Below the pieces are notes generated by a model. The model did not search any database and was not told where the DNA came from. It saw nothing but the letters and a program-made list of their open reading frames with translations. A stretch of DNA of 64,000 bases from JBFLVU01 sp964589625 (GTDB lineage: Bacteria; Acidobacteriota; UBA4820; DSQY01): contig CAZPSH010000006.1 of NCBI GenBank assembly GCA_964589625.1, forward strand, positions 1 through 64,000, read 5' to 3'. Shown in pieces: positions 17,195 through 25,594 of this stretch. Made by a program: the position numbers and the translations under genes. The first letter of the stretch is position 1, and each line of letters begins with the position of its first letter.

Positions 17195-19375
17195 GTGACG
17201 CACATGTGGAGGAGAGCCGCGCTGGCCGTCCTCACGCTGGCCCTATGGGCAAGGGCCCCATTCTCCGCCTACAGGGACCTCACGGTGGAGGAGGCCGTGA
17301 CGCCCGGCCGTTTCGCATCTCAGGTTCCGACGGCGGCCGCGTGGAGCCCCGGGAGCGACCGGCTCTACTTCTTCGAGCCCGGCCCTTCGGGGGCGACGGG
17401 GGATTTCGTGGGCCTCGATCCGGCCACCCTCTCGCGTCGAAGGATCCTCTCCCAGGAGGCTTTCAAGGCCGCCACCGGCTCCGACAAGGAACTGATGTCA
17501 TTTGACCTCTCTCCCTCGGGCACGGAGGCCTTGGTGGAGGCGAAGGGGCTTTGGGTCCTGAGCCTGGCCACGGGGAATCTGCGGCGCCTCCTGCCCGAAG
17601 ACGCAGAGGCGGAGAATCCCGAGTGGTCCCCCGACGGCGCCCGCGTGGCCTACGCCAACGGCGACGGTCTTTGGGTGGTGGACCTTGCCGGGGGCCCCCC
17701 GCGGAACCTGGCCGCGTCTCCCTCCGAGAAGGTCCTCGTCGGGCGGGGCGACTGGCTGTACGGGGAGGAATTGGACTTCGAGAGCGGGATCCTCTGGTCC
17801 CCCGACGGACGCCGGATCGCCTTCTGGGTTTTCGACGAGACGCAGGTCCCCACCTTCCCCATGGTGGACTCCAGGGAAATCCATCCGCAGGTGGAACCCC
17901 AGTTCTATCCCCGCCCCGGCGATGCCAACCCCCGGGTCCGCCTCCGGGTGGTGGAGGTGGCTTCGGGAGCCTCCACTGGGGTGGCCGGCGCCGATTCGGG
18001 CGATGGGTACTTGCCCCGGGCGGCGTGGAGCCCGGACGGGTCCGCCCTGACCTTCGTCCTTCTGAACCGGAGGCAGAAGCATCTCCGTCTCCTCCATTCG
18101 GACTTGTCGGGCGCCCCACCCCGCACCGTGTTGGAAGAAAGCTCTGTCTCGTGGATCAATTTCATCGGCCCCCCGCGCTTTCTCTCCGATGGACGACGCT
18201 TCCTTTGGATGAGCGAACGCGACGGGTTCGCCCACCTGTACCTGGGGCGCTTGGGCGAAGGGGACCTGATGCAGATCACACGGGGGGCCTGGGTGGTGGA
18301 CGACCTCCTCGCCGTGGACGAAGCGCGAGGGCACCTGTACTTCTCCGGCAACCGGGAGGATCCCACGGGGCGCCAGGTATACCGGACGGACCTTTCCGGC
18401 TCCCCGCCCCTCCTCCTCACGGACGGTCGGGGATGGCACGAGGCCGAGTTCTCCCCCGATGGAGCCTGGTACCTTGATCTCCACTCCCGGCGAGGAGTCC
18501 CCCCCAGGGCCGACCTGGTGCCGACGCGCGGCGGGCGCGCGACGGCGCTGTACGAAAACCTCGAACCGGCGCTGGCGGAATACGGGTTCGTCACACCCGA
18601 AGCCGTCCTACTCACGGCGTTCGATGGAACGATGCTTCACGGCCGGCTTTCCCGGCCCCGGGACTTCGATCCGGCGAGACGGTATCCCGCCGTCATCGAC
18701 GTCTACGGCGGACCCCACGCCCAGATGGTTCAGGATCGCTGGGTCGGACGTTGGGAGACCATCGGGCACCTCTTCGCCCAGCGCGGCTTCGTGGTCTTCT
18801 CCCTGGACAACCACGGCTCCTGGCGGCGGGGGGCGGCCTTCGAGGCCGCCCTCGCGGGGGGCTTGGGTCGGATCGAGCTGGAGGACCAACTCGCGGGCGT
18901 CGCCTACCTGCGGTCTCTGCCCTTCGTCGACGCCGAGCGCATCGGCATCTGGGGCTGGAGCTACGGGGGATTCATGACGCTCTACGCCCTGGCCCACGCC
19001 CCCCTGGGGACCTTCCGCGCGGGAGCCGCCGTCGCCCCCGTCTCCGACTGGGCCGCCTACGACTCGTGCTACACGGAGCGGTACCTTGGCCTGCCCTCGG
19101 AAAACCCCGAGGGGTACCGGGCGAGTTCTCCGGTGAACTCCGCCGCCTCCCTCTCGGGCCGCCTGCTCCTGATGCACGGCCTGACGGACGACAACGTCCA
19201 CTTCCAGAACAGCGTCCGGATGGCGGAGGCCCTCCTCAAGGAGGGCCGGCCCTTCGAGACGGCGTACTACCCAGGCCAGGACCACGGCATCCGGGAGAAG
19301 ACGCACCGCCGCGACCTCTTCGAGCGCATGCTGGCCTTTTTCGAGAAGGCCCTGGCCCCCGTTCCCGCCCGCTGA
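17195..19375 (+). CDS. S9B dipeptidyl-peptidase IV-like serine peptidase, secreted
   Basis: 726 aa. A hydrophobic signal peptide (about residues 5-25) is followed by a beta-propeller with repeated AWSPDG/WSPDG blades and then an alpha/beta-hydrolase domain. The triad is visible: nucleophile in GWSYGGF (Ser about 589), Asp in GLTDDNVHF, and His in GQDHGIRE (about 697). It removes dipeptides from N termini, often after proline, in the periplasm or at the surface. The GTG start at 17195 has GGAGG six bases upstream; an ATG at 17204 is possible but too far from that site. Single gene, divergent from the SDR. Confidence 0.93.
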   Translation: MTHMWRRAALAVLTLALWARAPFSAYRDLTVEEAVTPGRFASQVPTAAAWSPGSDRLYFFEPGPSGATGDFVGLDPATLSRRRILSQEAFKAATGSDKELMSFDLSPSGTEALVEAKGLWVLSLATGNLRRLLPEDAEAENPEWSPDGARVAYANGDGLWVVDLAGGPPRNLAASPSEKVLVGRGDWLYGEELDFESGILWSPDGRRIAFWVFDETQVPTFPMVDSREIHPQVEPQFYPRPGDANPRVRLRVVEVASGASTGVAGADSGDGYLPRAAWSPDGSALTFVLLNRRQKHLRLLHSDLSGAPPRTVLEESSVSWINFIGPPRFLSDGRRFLWMSERDGFAHLYLGRLGEGDLMQITRGAWVVDDLLAVDEARGHLYFSGNREDPTGRQVYRTDLSGSPPLLLTDGRGWHEAEFSPDGAWYLDLHSRRGVPPRADLVPTRGGRATALYENLEPALAEYGFVTPEAVLLTAFDGTMLHGRLSRPRDFDPARRYPAVIDVYGGPHAQMVQDRWVGRWETIGHLFAQRGFVVFSLDNHGSWRRGAAFEAALAGGLGRIELEDQLAGVAYLRSLPFVDAERIGIWGWSYGGFMTLYALAHAPLGTFRAGAAVAPVSDWAAYDSCYTERYLGLPSENPEGYRASSPVNSAASLSGRLLLMHGLTDDNVHFQNSVRMAEALLKEGRPFETAYYPGQDHGIREKTHRRDLFERMLAFFEKALAPVPAR

Positions 19376-19400
19376 CGGGTCCAACGCTTCGCCGGCCGAT

Positions 19401-19949
19401 CTAAGGTTCGGGCGAGAGCGCCTCCAAAAGCTCGTCCAAGAGGGCCCCTTCGGGGTCGGCGGAGGAGGCTGTCCCCTCGAGGATCACGACCTTGATCCCC
19501 GTCCCTTGCCCGACTCGGCTTCCGCGCAGGGGCTCCGCTTTGACCTTCGTGACGAACTTCTTCTTGGGCCCGTACGTGCCGGGCGGCAGCCTGACGGTCA
19601 CCAGGCTCGATGCGACGGTCGCTCCGTCCACGAAGGTCACCACCTCGGGGTCGAAGCCCTCCACGAGAGCGTTGCCCCTCGCGCGATCGTCCATTTCCGC
19701 GTCGAAGGGGAAGGTCACGTTCCTCCCCCGGGCCATCATGTCGGCTCGGAAGACGAAGGTTCCGCCCTCGTCCAGCTCTGCCGCGCGAAAGATGACCACC
19801 GTGATTCCTTCCCCGTTGTGAATGACCGTGGCCGCCGGTACCGCCGTGGCGGGATCCACCGCGTACGCGATCCGGCGCCCCGTGCTCTGGGCGGACAAGG
19901 CCGTGCCGAGTAGAACCGCGATCAGCAAAACCCACCACTTTCGTGCCAT
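19401..19949 (-). CDS. Secreted protein of unknown function
   Basis: 182 aa, not recognised. It has a clear signal peptide (MARKWWVLLIAVLLGTALSAQ) and a mature part rich in beta-strand-like stretches (VTVVIFRA, GTFVFRADMM, SLVTVRLPPGTYGPKKKF), consistent with a small periplasmic or surface beta-sandwich protein. No cysteine pair, lipobox or catalytic motif stands out. The ATG at 19949 has AAAGGAGGTCCTCCC upstream; longer in-frame starts are less likely. Its 3' end faces that of the S9B peptidase 25 bases away. Confidence 0.7.
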   Translation of the reverse strand: MARKWWVLLIAVLLGTALSAQSTGRRIAYAVDPATAVPAATVIHNGEGITVVIFRAAELDEGGTFVFRADMMARGRNVTFPFDAEMDDRARGNALVEGFDPEVVTFVDGATVASSLVTVRLPPGTYGPKKKFVTKVKAEPLRGSRVGQGTGIKVVILEGTASSADPEGALLDELLEALSPEP

Positions 19950-20071
19950 GGGAGGACCTCCTTTTCCGCCGGTGGGGCGGACGGAACCCGCCCCGCCGCG
20001 AACGGGTGCGGCGCGCATCGTCTTCGCGGCGGTAGCTCTCGTTAAGATGTTTCCAGACGGAAGCCCTCGGG

Positions 20072-20875
20072 TCACTCCGAGGAGGAGGCCCAGTGGTTCA
20101 CGGGTCCGTGGCCCCCGCCCAACCCGGGCGCCGTGCGGATCGCCTCGGTGATGAAGGCCTTGGCCCGGCGGAGGGCGGGAAGAACGTCGAGCCCGAGGGC
20201 CAGCCCGGCGGCGGCGGCGGCGGAGAAGGTGCACCCGGTTCCGTGGGTGTTTCGATCCCCGCTCCTCGCGCCCTCGAGGGTCTCCCACACCCGGCCGTCC
20301 CACACGAAATCGCGGGAGATGCCACCGGGGTTCACCGGGCTGTGGCCCCCTTTGAGGACGACGACCTCGGGGCCCGCCGCCCGGATGATCTCCGCCGCCC
20401 TGCGGAAGTCGTTGAGAACCCGGAGGGGGAATCCGGCCAGGGCCTCGGCCTCCGGCACGTTGGGCGTGACGATTCGGGCCAGGGGGAAGATCTCCTCCAC
20501 GAGGGTGTTCACCGCCTCGGGGTCGATGAGCGGGTCACCGCTCTTGGCCCTCATGACGGGGTCCACCACCAGGTTCCCCACGCCGCGGTCTCTGAGAATG
20601 GCGGCCACGGCCCGAATCGTCGGGGCATCCACGAGCATTCCGGTTTTGAGGGCGTCCGCGCCCACGTCGTCGAGGCACGAGGCGATCTGCTGGGCCACGA
20701 AGTCCGGGTCGAGGGCTCGCCATCCCTGGACCCCCAGCGTGTTCTCGGCCACCACGGCGGTCACGGCGCTCATTCCGTACACACCGAAGGAGTGGAAGGT
20801 CTTCAGGTCCGCCTGGATTCCGGCCCCGCCCGAGCAGTCGGAGCCGGCCACCGTAAGCGCGCGACGGAGGGACAT
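20072..20875 (-). CDS. thiD: Hydroxymethylpyrimidine/phosphomethylpyrimidine kinase
   Basis: 267 aa. ThiD of thiamine biosynthesis: phosphorylates HMP and HMP-P. Recognised from the N-terminal substrate pocket ALTVAGSDCSGGAGIQADLKTF, the Ddl-like VVDPVMRAKSG, the ribokinase-family GTGCTFSAA loop (anion hole and catalytic Cys/Asp region) and the C-terminal GPVNH. The ATG at 20875 with GGGAGGAGGAAGACC is preferred over the frame start at 20926. No other thiamine gene is adjacent. Confidence 0.95.
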   Translation of the reverse strand: MSLRRALTVAGSDCSGGAGIQADLKTFHSFGVYGMSAVTAVVAENTLGVQGWRALDPDFVAQQIASCLDDVGADALKTGMLVDAPTIRAVAAILRDRGVGNLVVDPVMRAKSGDPLIDPEAVNTLVEEIFPLARIVTPNVPEAEALAGFPLRVLNDFRRAAEIIRAAGPEVVVLKGGHSPVNPGGISRDFVWDGRVWETLEGARSGDRNTHGTGCTFSAAAAAGLALGLDVLPALRRAKAFITEAIRTAPGLGGGHGPVNHWASSSE

Positions 20876-20970
20876 GGTCTTCCTCCTCCCGGACCATCCT
20901 ACCGCGAAGGAGCTCGGTGGGACCATGGAGGTGCGGACGGCGAGGCTTCCTGGACAGGGCCACGAAGCGT

Positions 20971-21927
20971 ATGCTTGCCTCGGATCGTACGCGGTCCGAG
21001 CCGGAAGGAGGCGCCCTCATCTTCCACGTTCCCGGAGTCGGCGAGGCCGCGGCCCTGGCTACGGCCCTCCTGTGGGCCTTCACGGCGGTCTTCTTCACGC
21101 TGGCCGGCCAGCGTGCCGGCGCCATGGCCGTAAACCGGACGCGCCTCCTCATGGCGGTCGCCCTCTTGGGCGCGACCCACGTCGCCCAGACCGGCGCCCT
21201 CCTTCCCCTCGACGCACCGGCGGCGGCATGGATTTGGCTGGGCCTCTCGGGACTCGTGGGGCTCAGCCTCGGGGACAGCTTCCTGTTCCGGGCCCTCCTC
21301 GATCTGGGCCCGCGGCGGGCCATGCTCGTGATGGCCGCTTGGCCCATCTTCTCTTCCCTCCTCGCCCTCGCGTTCCTCGGGGAGCGCCTCCTTCCCCGCG
21401 AGGCGGCGGGCATTCTCCTCACGGTGGCGGGTATCGCGTGGGTGATCCTCGAGGGAAAGCGCCCGGAGGATGGAACGGGCGTGCCACGGCTCGGCCCTGG
21501 CGTCGCCTTCGCTCTCGGCGGCGCGCTGTGCCAAGCCCTCGGCGTGGTCCTCGCTAAGGAGGGATTGCGCTCCGGCATGCCCGCCCTCTCGGGGACGCTG
21601 ATCCGCATGGTGGTGGCCGCGGCCGGACTCTGGGCAGCCACCCCGCTCCTGAGGCCCCGCGGGTCCGTGTCCGACATCTTCCGCGACGGCCGGGCCATGG
21701 CGCTCACGGCGGCGGGAGCCGTCACCGGCCCGTTCCTCGGAGTGTGGCTCTCCCTCGTGGCCGTGGCCCACGCAAAGGTCGGCGTGGCATCGGCCCTCAT
21801 GGCGCTGGTCCCCATCCTCATCCTCCCCATCGTCCGCATCGTGTTTCACGAGCGGATTTCGATCCGCGCCGTGCTCGGGACGCTGGCCTCCATCGCCGGA
21901 GTTCTCCTCCTCACCGGAACCTCTTGA
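20971..21927 (+). CDS. EamA/DMT-superfamily transporter
   Basis: About 318 aa with ten hydrophobic segments arranged as two EamA repeats (first VGEAAALATALLWAFTAVFF, second beginning near LGPGVAFALGGALCQALGVVL). Such proteins export or import amino acids, nucleotides or other metabolites across the inner membrane; substrate unknown. The start is uncertain: ATG 20971 has no strong site, a GTG at 20917 has AAGGAG close by, and a GGAGG at about 21005 has no standard start after it. Its stop codon lies within the -35 box of the promoter for the downstream RNA. Confidence 0.8.
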   Translation: MLASDRTRSEPEGGALIFHVPGVGEAAALATALLWAFTAVFFTLAGQRAGAMAVNRTRLLMAVALLGATHVAQTGALLPLDAPAAAWIWLGLSGLVGLSLGDSFLFRALLDLGPRRAMLVMAAWPIFSSLLALAFLGERLLPREAAGILLTVAGIAWVILEGKRPEDGTGVPRLGPGVAFALGGALCQALGVVLAKEGLRSGMPALSGTLIRMVVAAAGLWAATPLLRPRGSVSDIFRDGRAMALTAAGAVTGPFLGVWLSLVAVAHAKVGVASALMALVPILILPIVRIVFHERISIRAVLGTLASIAGVLLLTGTS

Positions 21928-21951
21928 CATCGAACGGTAAGGGTCTATATT
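21924..21951 (+). promoter_or_regulatory. Strong sigma-70 promoter
   Basis: Consensus TTGACA (21924-21929), 16-base spacer, TATATT (21946-21951). Overlaps the EamA stop codon. One of the best housekeeping promoters in the window, and it drives a non-coding transcript ahead of kamA. Confidence 0.75.
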
Positions 21952-21957
21952 TCCCGT

Positions 21958-22146
21958 AAGTCGTAGCGTGCGCGGCGCATCGTCGTGGGCGGCGGCTGGT
22001 CTAGAGGAGGAGGTCGGGAGACGAGAGTCTTCCGTCTGAGAATGGAAGAGGGAAATGTCAGGAGCCTGCGTGCGCACAGGCACCGAGGGGTTTTGAGCCC
22101 CTCGCCGGCGGTGCCGTCCTCGCCTCTTCCGGGCGAGGCTTTTTCT
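21958..22146 (+). ncRNA. Unclassified structured RNA or leader upstream of kamA
   Basis: About 190 nt between the promoter and a terminator, with no convincing reading frame. Predicted by eye: AGAC-GAGA-GTCT (GNRA-like loop), TCTTCC...GGAAGA, GCCTG...CAGGC, and a nested GGCACCG...CGGTGCC enclosing AGGGG...CCCCT, then the terminator. I could not match it to lysine, TPP, glycine, cobalamin, SAM or other common riboswitch cores, nor to tmRNA, SRP or RNase P RNA. The length and the promoter-to-terminator design would also suit a 6S-like small RNA. Whether it is a free sRNA or an attenuating leader of kamA is open. Confidence 0.5.
22118..22146 (+). terminator. Rho-independent terminator before kamA
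   Basis: Stem CCTCGCC / GGCGAGG with a 7-base loop, followed by CTTTTTCTTT. It lies only 71 bases before the kamA start, and no second promoter is evident in between, which fits transcription attenuation. Confidence 0.8.
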
Positions 22147-22185
22147 TTGATGGGCCGGAATCCTGGGCTCTGCGCGGCGCTCTTT

Positions 22186-22213
22186 CGCGGGAACGGATTC
22201 CCGCGGGGAGGAG
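22186..22213 (+). promoter_or_regulatory. Hairpin abutting the kamA ribosome binding site
   Basis: A perfect 8-bp stem (CGCGGGAA / TTCCCGCG) with a CGGA loop ends directly against GGGAGGAG, the kamA Shine-Dalgarno. It could position the site, stabilise the mRNA 5' end or take part in translational control. Confidence 0.5.
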
Positions 22214-22216
22214 ACC

Positions 22217-23473
22217 ATGCTCGCGAATGAGGCGCCCGCGCGAGGAGCGGGCGGCCGGGCCCAGTTCTTTCCGGAGGCGACCGACGCCGAATGGAACGAT
22301 TGGCGGTGGCAGTACAGGAACCGCGTCCGCGACCTGGACGTCCTGTCCCGGCTCCTTCCCCTGACCGCCGCCGAATACAAGCAGCTCAAGCTCCTGGGAC
22401 CTCGCCTTCACCTCGGGATCCCCCCCTACTACCTCAGCCTCATCGACCCGCAGGACCCGGACGATCCCGTGCGGCGCCAAGCCGTGCCCTCGCCTGCCGA
22501 GTTCCTTCCCCAGCATCCCGGACTCGTGGATCCGCTGGCCGAGGACAACCACATGGCCGTGGAGGGCCTCGTCCACAAGTACCCAGACCGCGCCCTCTTC
22601 ATCGCCACCAACATGTGTCCCATGTACTGCCGGCACTGCACGCGGCGCCGCGAATGGGACGAAGGCGAGAAGCCCAAAAACCGCGGTCAGCTCGACCGCA
22701 TGATCGGGTACATTCGTGAGACGCCCCAGATCCGGGACGTGATCTTTTCCGGCGGGGATCCCCTCTCCCTGCCCCTTTCGGTGCTCGATTACTGCCTCTC
22801 CGAGCTTCGGAAGATCCCCCACGTGGAGATCATCCGAATCGGGACGCGCTACCCGGTGGTCCTGCCCCAGCGGATCACACAGGACCTAACGAACCTCCTC
22901 TCCCGCCACCTCCCCCTCTGGGTCCACACCCACTTCAACCATCCCAACGAAATCACACCCGAGTCCTCCGAAGCCTGCCGGCGCATCCAGCGCGCGGGCG
23001 TTCCCATGAACAACCAGAGCGTCCTGCTCAGGGGCGTCAACGACAGCGCAGAGACCATGCTCCGGCTGTGCCATGGGCTTCTGCGCATCGGGGTTCGGCC
23101 CTACTACCTCTTCCAGTGCGACCCGGTCCGGGGAGCCGAGCACCTGCGCACCTCCGTCTGGACGGGCGTCGAGATCCTGGAGAAGATGCGGGGGCACACC
23201 TCGGGCTTCGCGGTACCCACCTTCGTGGTGGACACCGAGGGCGGCGGGAAGATCCCCCTCGGTCCCACGTACCACCTGTATTCCACCGAGGACGCCTTGG
23301 TCCTGCGCAACTACGAGGGGCGGATCTTCCAGTACCGCAACCCCGCACCTCCTCCTCCGAGGAAACAGCGCCGGGCGCCCGGCCTCCCCTTCGAGGAAGC
23401 CGACAAGCCCCGCAAGCCGCGCCTCGTGAAGCGGGACCGGACGGTCGTCCATGCGAATCGGGCTGACGTTTGA
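22217..23473 (+). CDS. kamA: Lysine 2,3-aminomutase family radical SAM enzyme
   Basis: 418 aa. Radical SAM cluster motif CPMYCRHC (C134, C138, C141). The C-terminal PLP-binding lysine lies in the GGGK motif (K345). Two aspartates that hold the lysine side-chain amine in clostridial KAM appear conserved (D302 in FQCD, D339 in VVD), which favours L-lysine to L-beta-lysine conversion over the glutamate-acting relatives. Other family signatures are SGGDPLSLP and WVHTHFNHP. The last about 40 residues are a basic Pro/Arg/Lys tail. First gene of a four-gene operon; its 3' end overlaps the first ATP-grasp gene by 23 bases. The exact amino acid substrate is inferred. Confidence 0.92.
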   Translation: MLANEAPARGAGGRAQFFPEATDAEWNDWRWQYRNRVRDLDVLSRLLPLTAAEYKQLKLLGPRLHLGIPPYYLSLIDPQDPDDPVRRQAVPSPAEFLPQHPGLVDPLAEDNHMAVEGLVHKYPDRALFIATNMCPMYCRHCTRRREWDEGEKPKNRGQLDRMIGYIRETPQIRDVIFSGGDPLSLPLSVLDYCLSELRKIPHVEIIRIGTRYPVVLPQRITQDLTNLLSRHLPLWVHTHFNHPNEITPESSEACRRIQRAGVPMNNQSVLLRGVNDSAETMLRLCHGLLRIGVRPYYLFQCDPVRGAEHLRTSVWTGVEILEKMRGHTSGFAVPTFVVDTEGGGKIPLGPTYHLYSTEDALVLRNYEGRIFQYRNPAPPPPRKQRRAPGLPFEEADKPRKPRLVKRDRTVVHANRADV

Positions 23474-24446
23474 TCTCAAGCCGCCGGCGTGCGAACCGGC
23501 GGACGGGCAACCCGACGATCTCTATGAGGAATTCGACCCGCCCGAAACCGTGGGCGCCATCGCCTCCGCCATCGAGTCCCTCGGCCACGAGGTCGTTCCT
23601 CTCGGAGGCGGCCGGCCCTTCCTCGAAAAGGCGCTTGCCGAGCGCCTGGACTTCGTCTTCAACATCGCCGAAGGACGGGGGACGCTCCGCAGCCGCGAGG
23701 CCCAGGTACCCTCCGTCCTCGAGATGCTGGGCATCCCCTACGCCCTGTCCGACCCCCTCACGCTGGCCATAAGCCTGGACAAAGCCCTCACCAAACGCCT
23801 CGTGGCCTTCTCCGGCGTGGCCGTACCGGCGGACCTCCTCGTGCGCCGCGCCGCCGACCTCGACGGCGTGGAGAGGCTCCGATTTCCCTGCATCGCCAAA
23901 CCGGCGTACGAGGGCTCCTCCAAGGGAATCCGCGACACGTCTGTGGTCCGGAGCCCGGAGGAGGCTCGCCGCCACGTGGAGGCCACCCTCCGCGTCTACG
24001 GGCAGCCCGTCCTTCTGGAGGAGTTCGTCTCGGGCGATGAGTACACGGTGGGCGTGGTGGGCAACGACCCGCCTCGCGCCATCGGTGCCATGCGCATTCG
24101 ACCCAAGGCGGGCCCCCACCCGGACTTTGTATACTCCGTCGAGGTGAAGCGGGATTGGAGAAACCGGGTGGCCTACGACGTGCCGCCTCCCCTGGAGCCT
24201 CCACTCCTGATGCGGCTGTACTCCGATGCGGTTCTCGCCTTCGAGGCACTGGAGTGCCGCGACGCGGCCCGAGTGGATTTCCGGTTGCGGGACGGGCGCC
24301 CCGTCTTCCTGGAAATCAACCCCCTTCCAGGTCTCTCCCCGATCTACGGAGACCTTCCCATCCTCGCACGGGGGATGGGAATCCCCTACCCGAAGCTGAT
24401 GGAGGCCATTCTCAACGCGGCGCTGGCGCGCTGCGGCTTGGCCTGA
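23451..24446 (+). CDS. ATP-grasp ligase, D-Ala-D-Ala ligase-like (first of pair)
   Basis: 331 aa, about Ddl length. ATP-grasp features in order: N-terminal MRIGLTFDL strand, VFNIAEG (Ddl-like), the nucleotide-binding strand CIAKPAYEGSSKGI, VLLEEFVSGDEYTVG (adenine/hinge), and the metal-binding end ARVDFRL plus FLEINPLPGLSP. This chemistry joins a carboxylate to an amine through an acyl phosphate. The start at 23451 lies inside kamA, so translation is coupled. A genuine cell-wall Ddl is unlikely here because there is no mur neighbourhood and the partner genes act on lysine-type substrates; a beta-lysine-utilising amidoligase is inferred. Confidence 0.85.
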   Translation: MRIGLTFDLKPPACEPADGQPDDLYEEFDPPETVGAIASAIESLGHEVVPLGGGRPFLEKALAERLDFVFNIAEGRGTLRSREAQVPSVLEMLGIPYALSDPLTLAISLDKALTKRLVAFSGVAVPADLLVRRAADLDGVERLRFPCIAKPAYEGSSKGIRDTSVVRSPEEARRHVEATLRVYGQPVLLEEFVSGDEYTVGVVGNDPPRAIGAMRIRPKAGPHPDFVYSVEVKRDWRNRVAYDVPPPLEPPLLMRLYSDAVLAFEALECRDAARVDFRLRDGRPVFLEINPLPGLSPIYGDLPILARGMGIPYPKLMEAILNAALARCGLA

Positions 24447-24475
24447 ACGTTCCTCTCTCACGTGGGAGCGCCGTC

Positions 24476-25594
24476 ATGAGCCAGACTCCCCAGGACCGGT
24501 CCCTCTCTCCCCCGGGGCACCAGGCCGCCCCGAAACCCTCTTCCGCCGAGTGGGAGGGGGAACAGCTCCGGATCTTCACGCTCCGGCGGAAGCCCGTCTT
24601 CGTCCTCTACAACGACTTCGACAGCGACCTGGACGGAGGCATCGCCGAACGGGCCGTCCTCGAAACCGTCGAGGGGGTGTGCCGCGCCCTCGATGAAGGG
24701 GGGCGACAGGTGGAGAGGGTCCCCCTCGTGCCACCCCTCTCCGGGGCGGCCCGTTCGCTGGAGTCCCTCCCCAAGGGCTCCACCGTCTTCAACCTCTTCG
24801 AAGGGTTTGCCGACGACCCCCCTAGCGAAGTGGCCCTTGCCATCCACCTCCGGACCTTGAGGCTCCGCTCCACGGGATGTCCGCCCCTTTCCCTCCACCT
24901 GGGCCTCTACAAGGCCATCACCAAGCGCTTTCTCCAGGGGGCGGGCCTTCCCACCGCCCCCTTCCGCGTTTACGCACGCTCCAGCGAGGCCCAGGAAGCT
25001 CCCCCCTTTGGTTTTCCCGCCTTTCTCAAACCCGCCGCCGAGGACGCGAGCCACGGCATCCAGGCCGAGAACCTCGTGCAGGATCAGGAGGACCTTCAAA
25101 GGCGGGTGCGCCTTCTCCTGGAGAGATTCCCTGCGGGAGTCCTGGCGGAACCCTTCCTCCCGGGACGGGAACTGAACTGCTCCGTCGTGGAGACGCCCGA
25201 CGGAACCGTGGCGCTCCCCCCCTCGCTCGTAAACTACGAGGAGATGCCCACCTCCCATCCCAAGGTCCTGACCTTCGACGCGAAATGGGCCGAGGAGAGC
25301 GAGGCCTATCGGTCAACGCCGACGGTCTGCCCGGCCCCGGTGGAACCGGGATTGATCCGCCGCATCCAAGGGCTCGCCCTCGAGGCCTACTCGGCCCTCG
25401 GGTGCCGGAGTTACGCCCGCGTGGATTTCAGGGAGGACCGGGAGGGGAACCTGCAGATCCTCGAGGTGAACCCGAATCCCGATTTCTCCCCGTCCGCCGG
25501 GCTGGCCAAGCAGGCCAAGGCCCACGGTTGGGACTACGCCGAACTCACCCTCCGGGTGCTCGCGGCGGCCGAGGTGAACGAGCCATGGACCTGA
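24476..25594 (+). CDS. Divergent ATP-grasp ligase (second of pair)
   Basis: 372 aa. More diverged than its neighbour but retains VFNLFEGF, the strand FPAFLKPAAEDASHGI, AEPFLPGRELNCSV, YARVDFRED and EVNPNPDFSP. The Pro-Gly that follows the metal-binding Asn in Ddl enzymes is Pro-Asp here, so the acceptor pocket probably differs. The N-terminal about 35 residues are a low-complexity Pro/Ser extension. ATG at 24476 chosen, 29 bases after the preceding stop; the longer frame from 24155 overlaps the first ligase. Likely adds a second residue or a different substrate to the product of the first ligase. Confidence 0.82.
   Translation: MSQTPQDRSLSPPGHQAAPKPSSAEWEGEQLRIFTLRRKPVFVLYNDFDSDLDGGIAERAVLETVEGVCRALDEGGRQVERVPLVPPLSGAARSLESLPKGSTVFNLFEGFADDPPSEVALAIHLRTLRLRSTGCPPLSLHLGLYKAITKRFLQGAGLPTAPFRVYARSSEAQEAPPFGFPAFLKPAAEDASHGIQAENLVQDQEDLQRRVRLLLERFPAGVLAEPFLPGRELNCSVVETPDGTVALPPSLVNYEEMPTSHPKVLTFDAKWAEESEAYRSTPTVCPAPVEPGLIRRIQGLALEAYSALGCRSYARVDFREDREGNLQILEVNPNPDFSPSAGLAKQAKAHGWDYAELTLRVLAAAEVNEPWT

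Noticed and set aside
21958..22146. Lysine (L-box), TPP, glycine or cobalamin riboswitch upstream of kamA
   Set aside because: A CTGAGA-like and a GGGAA-like string occur, but the remaining conserved cores and their order are missing, so no known class can be assigned.
23451..24446. Cell-wall D-alanine--D-alanine ligase (ddl)
   Set aside because: Family resemblance is real, but the operon partners and absence of mur genes make a peptidoglycan role unlikely; kept as a Ddl-like ATP-grasp without the ddl symbol.
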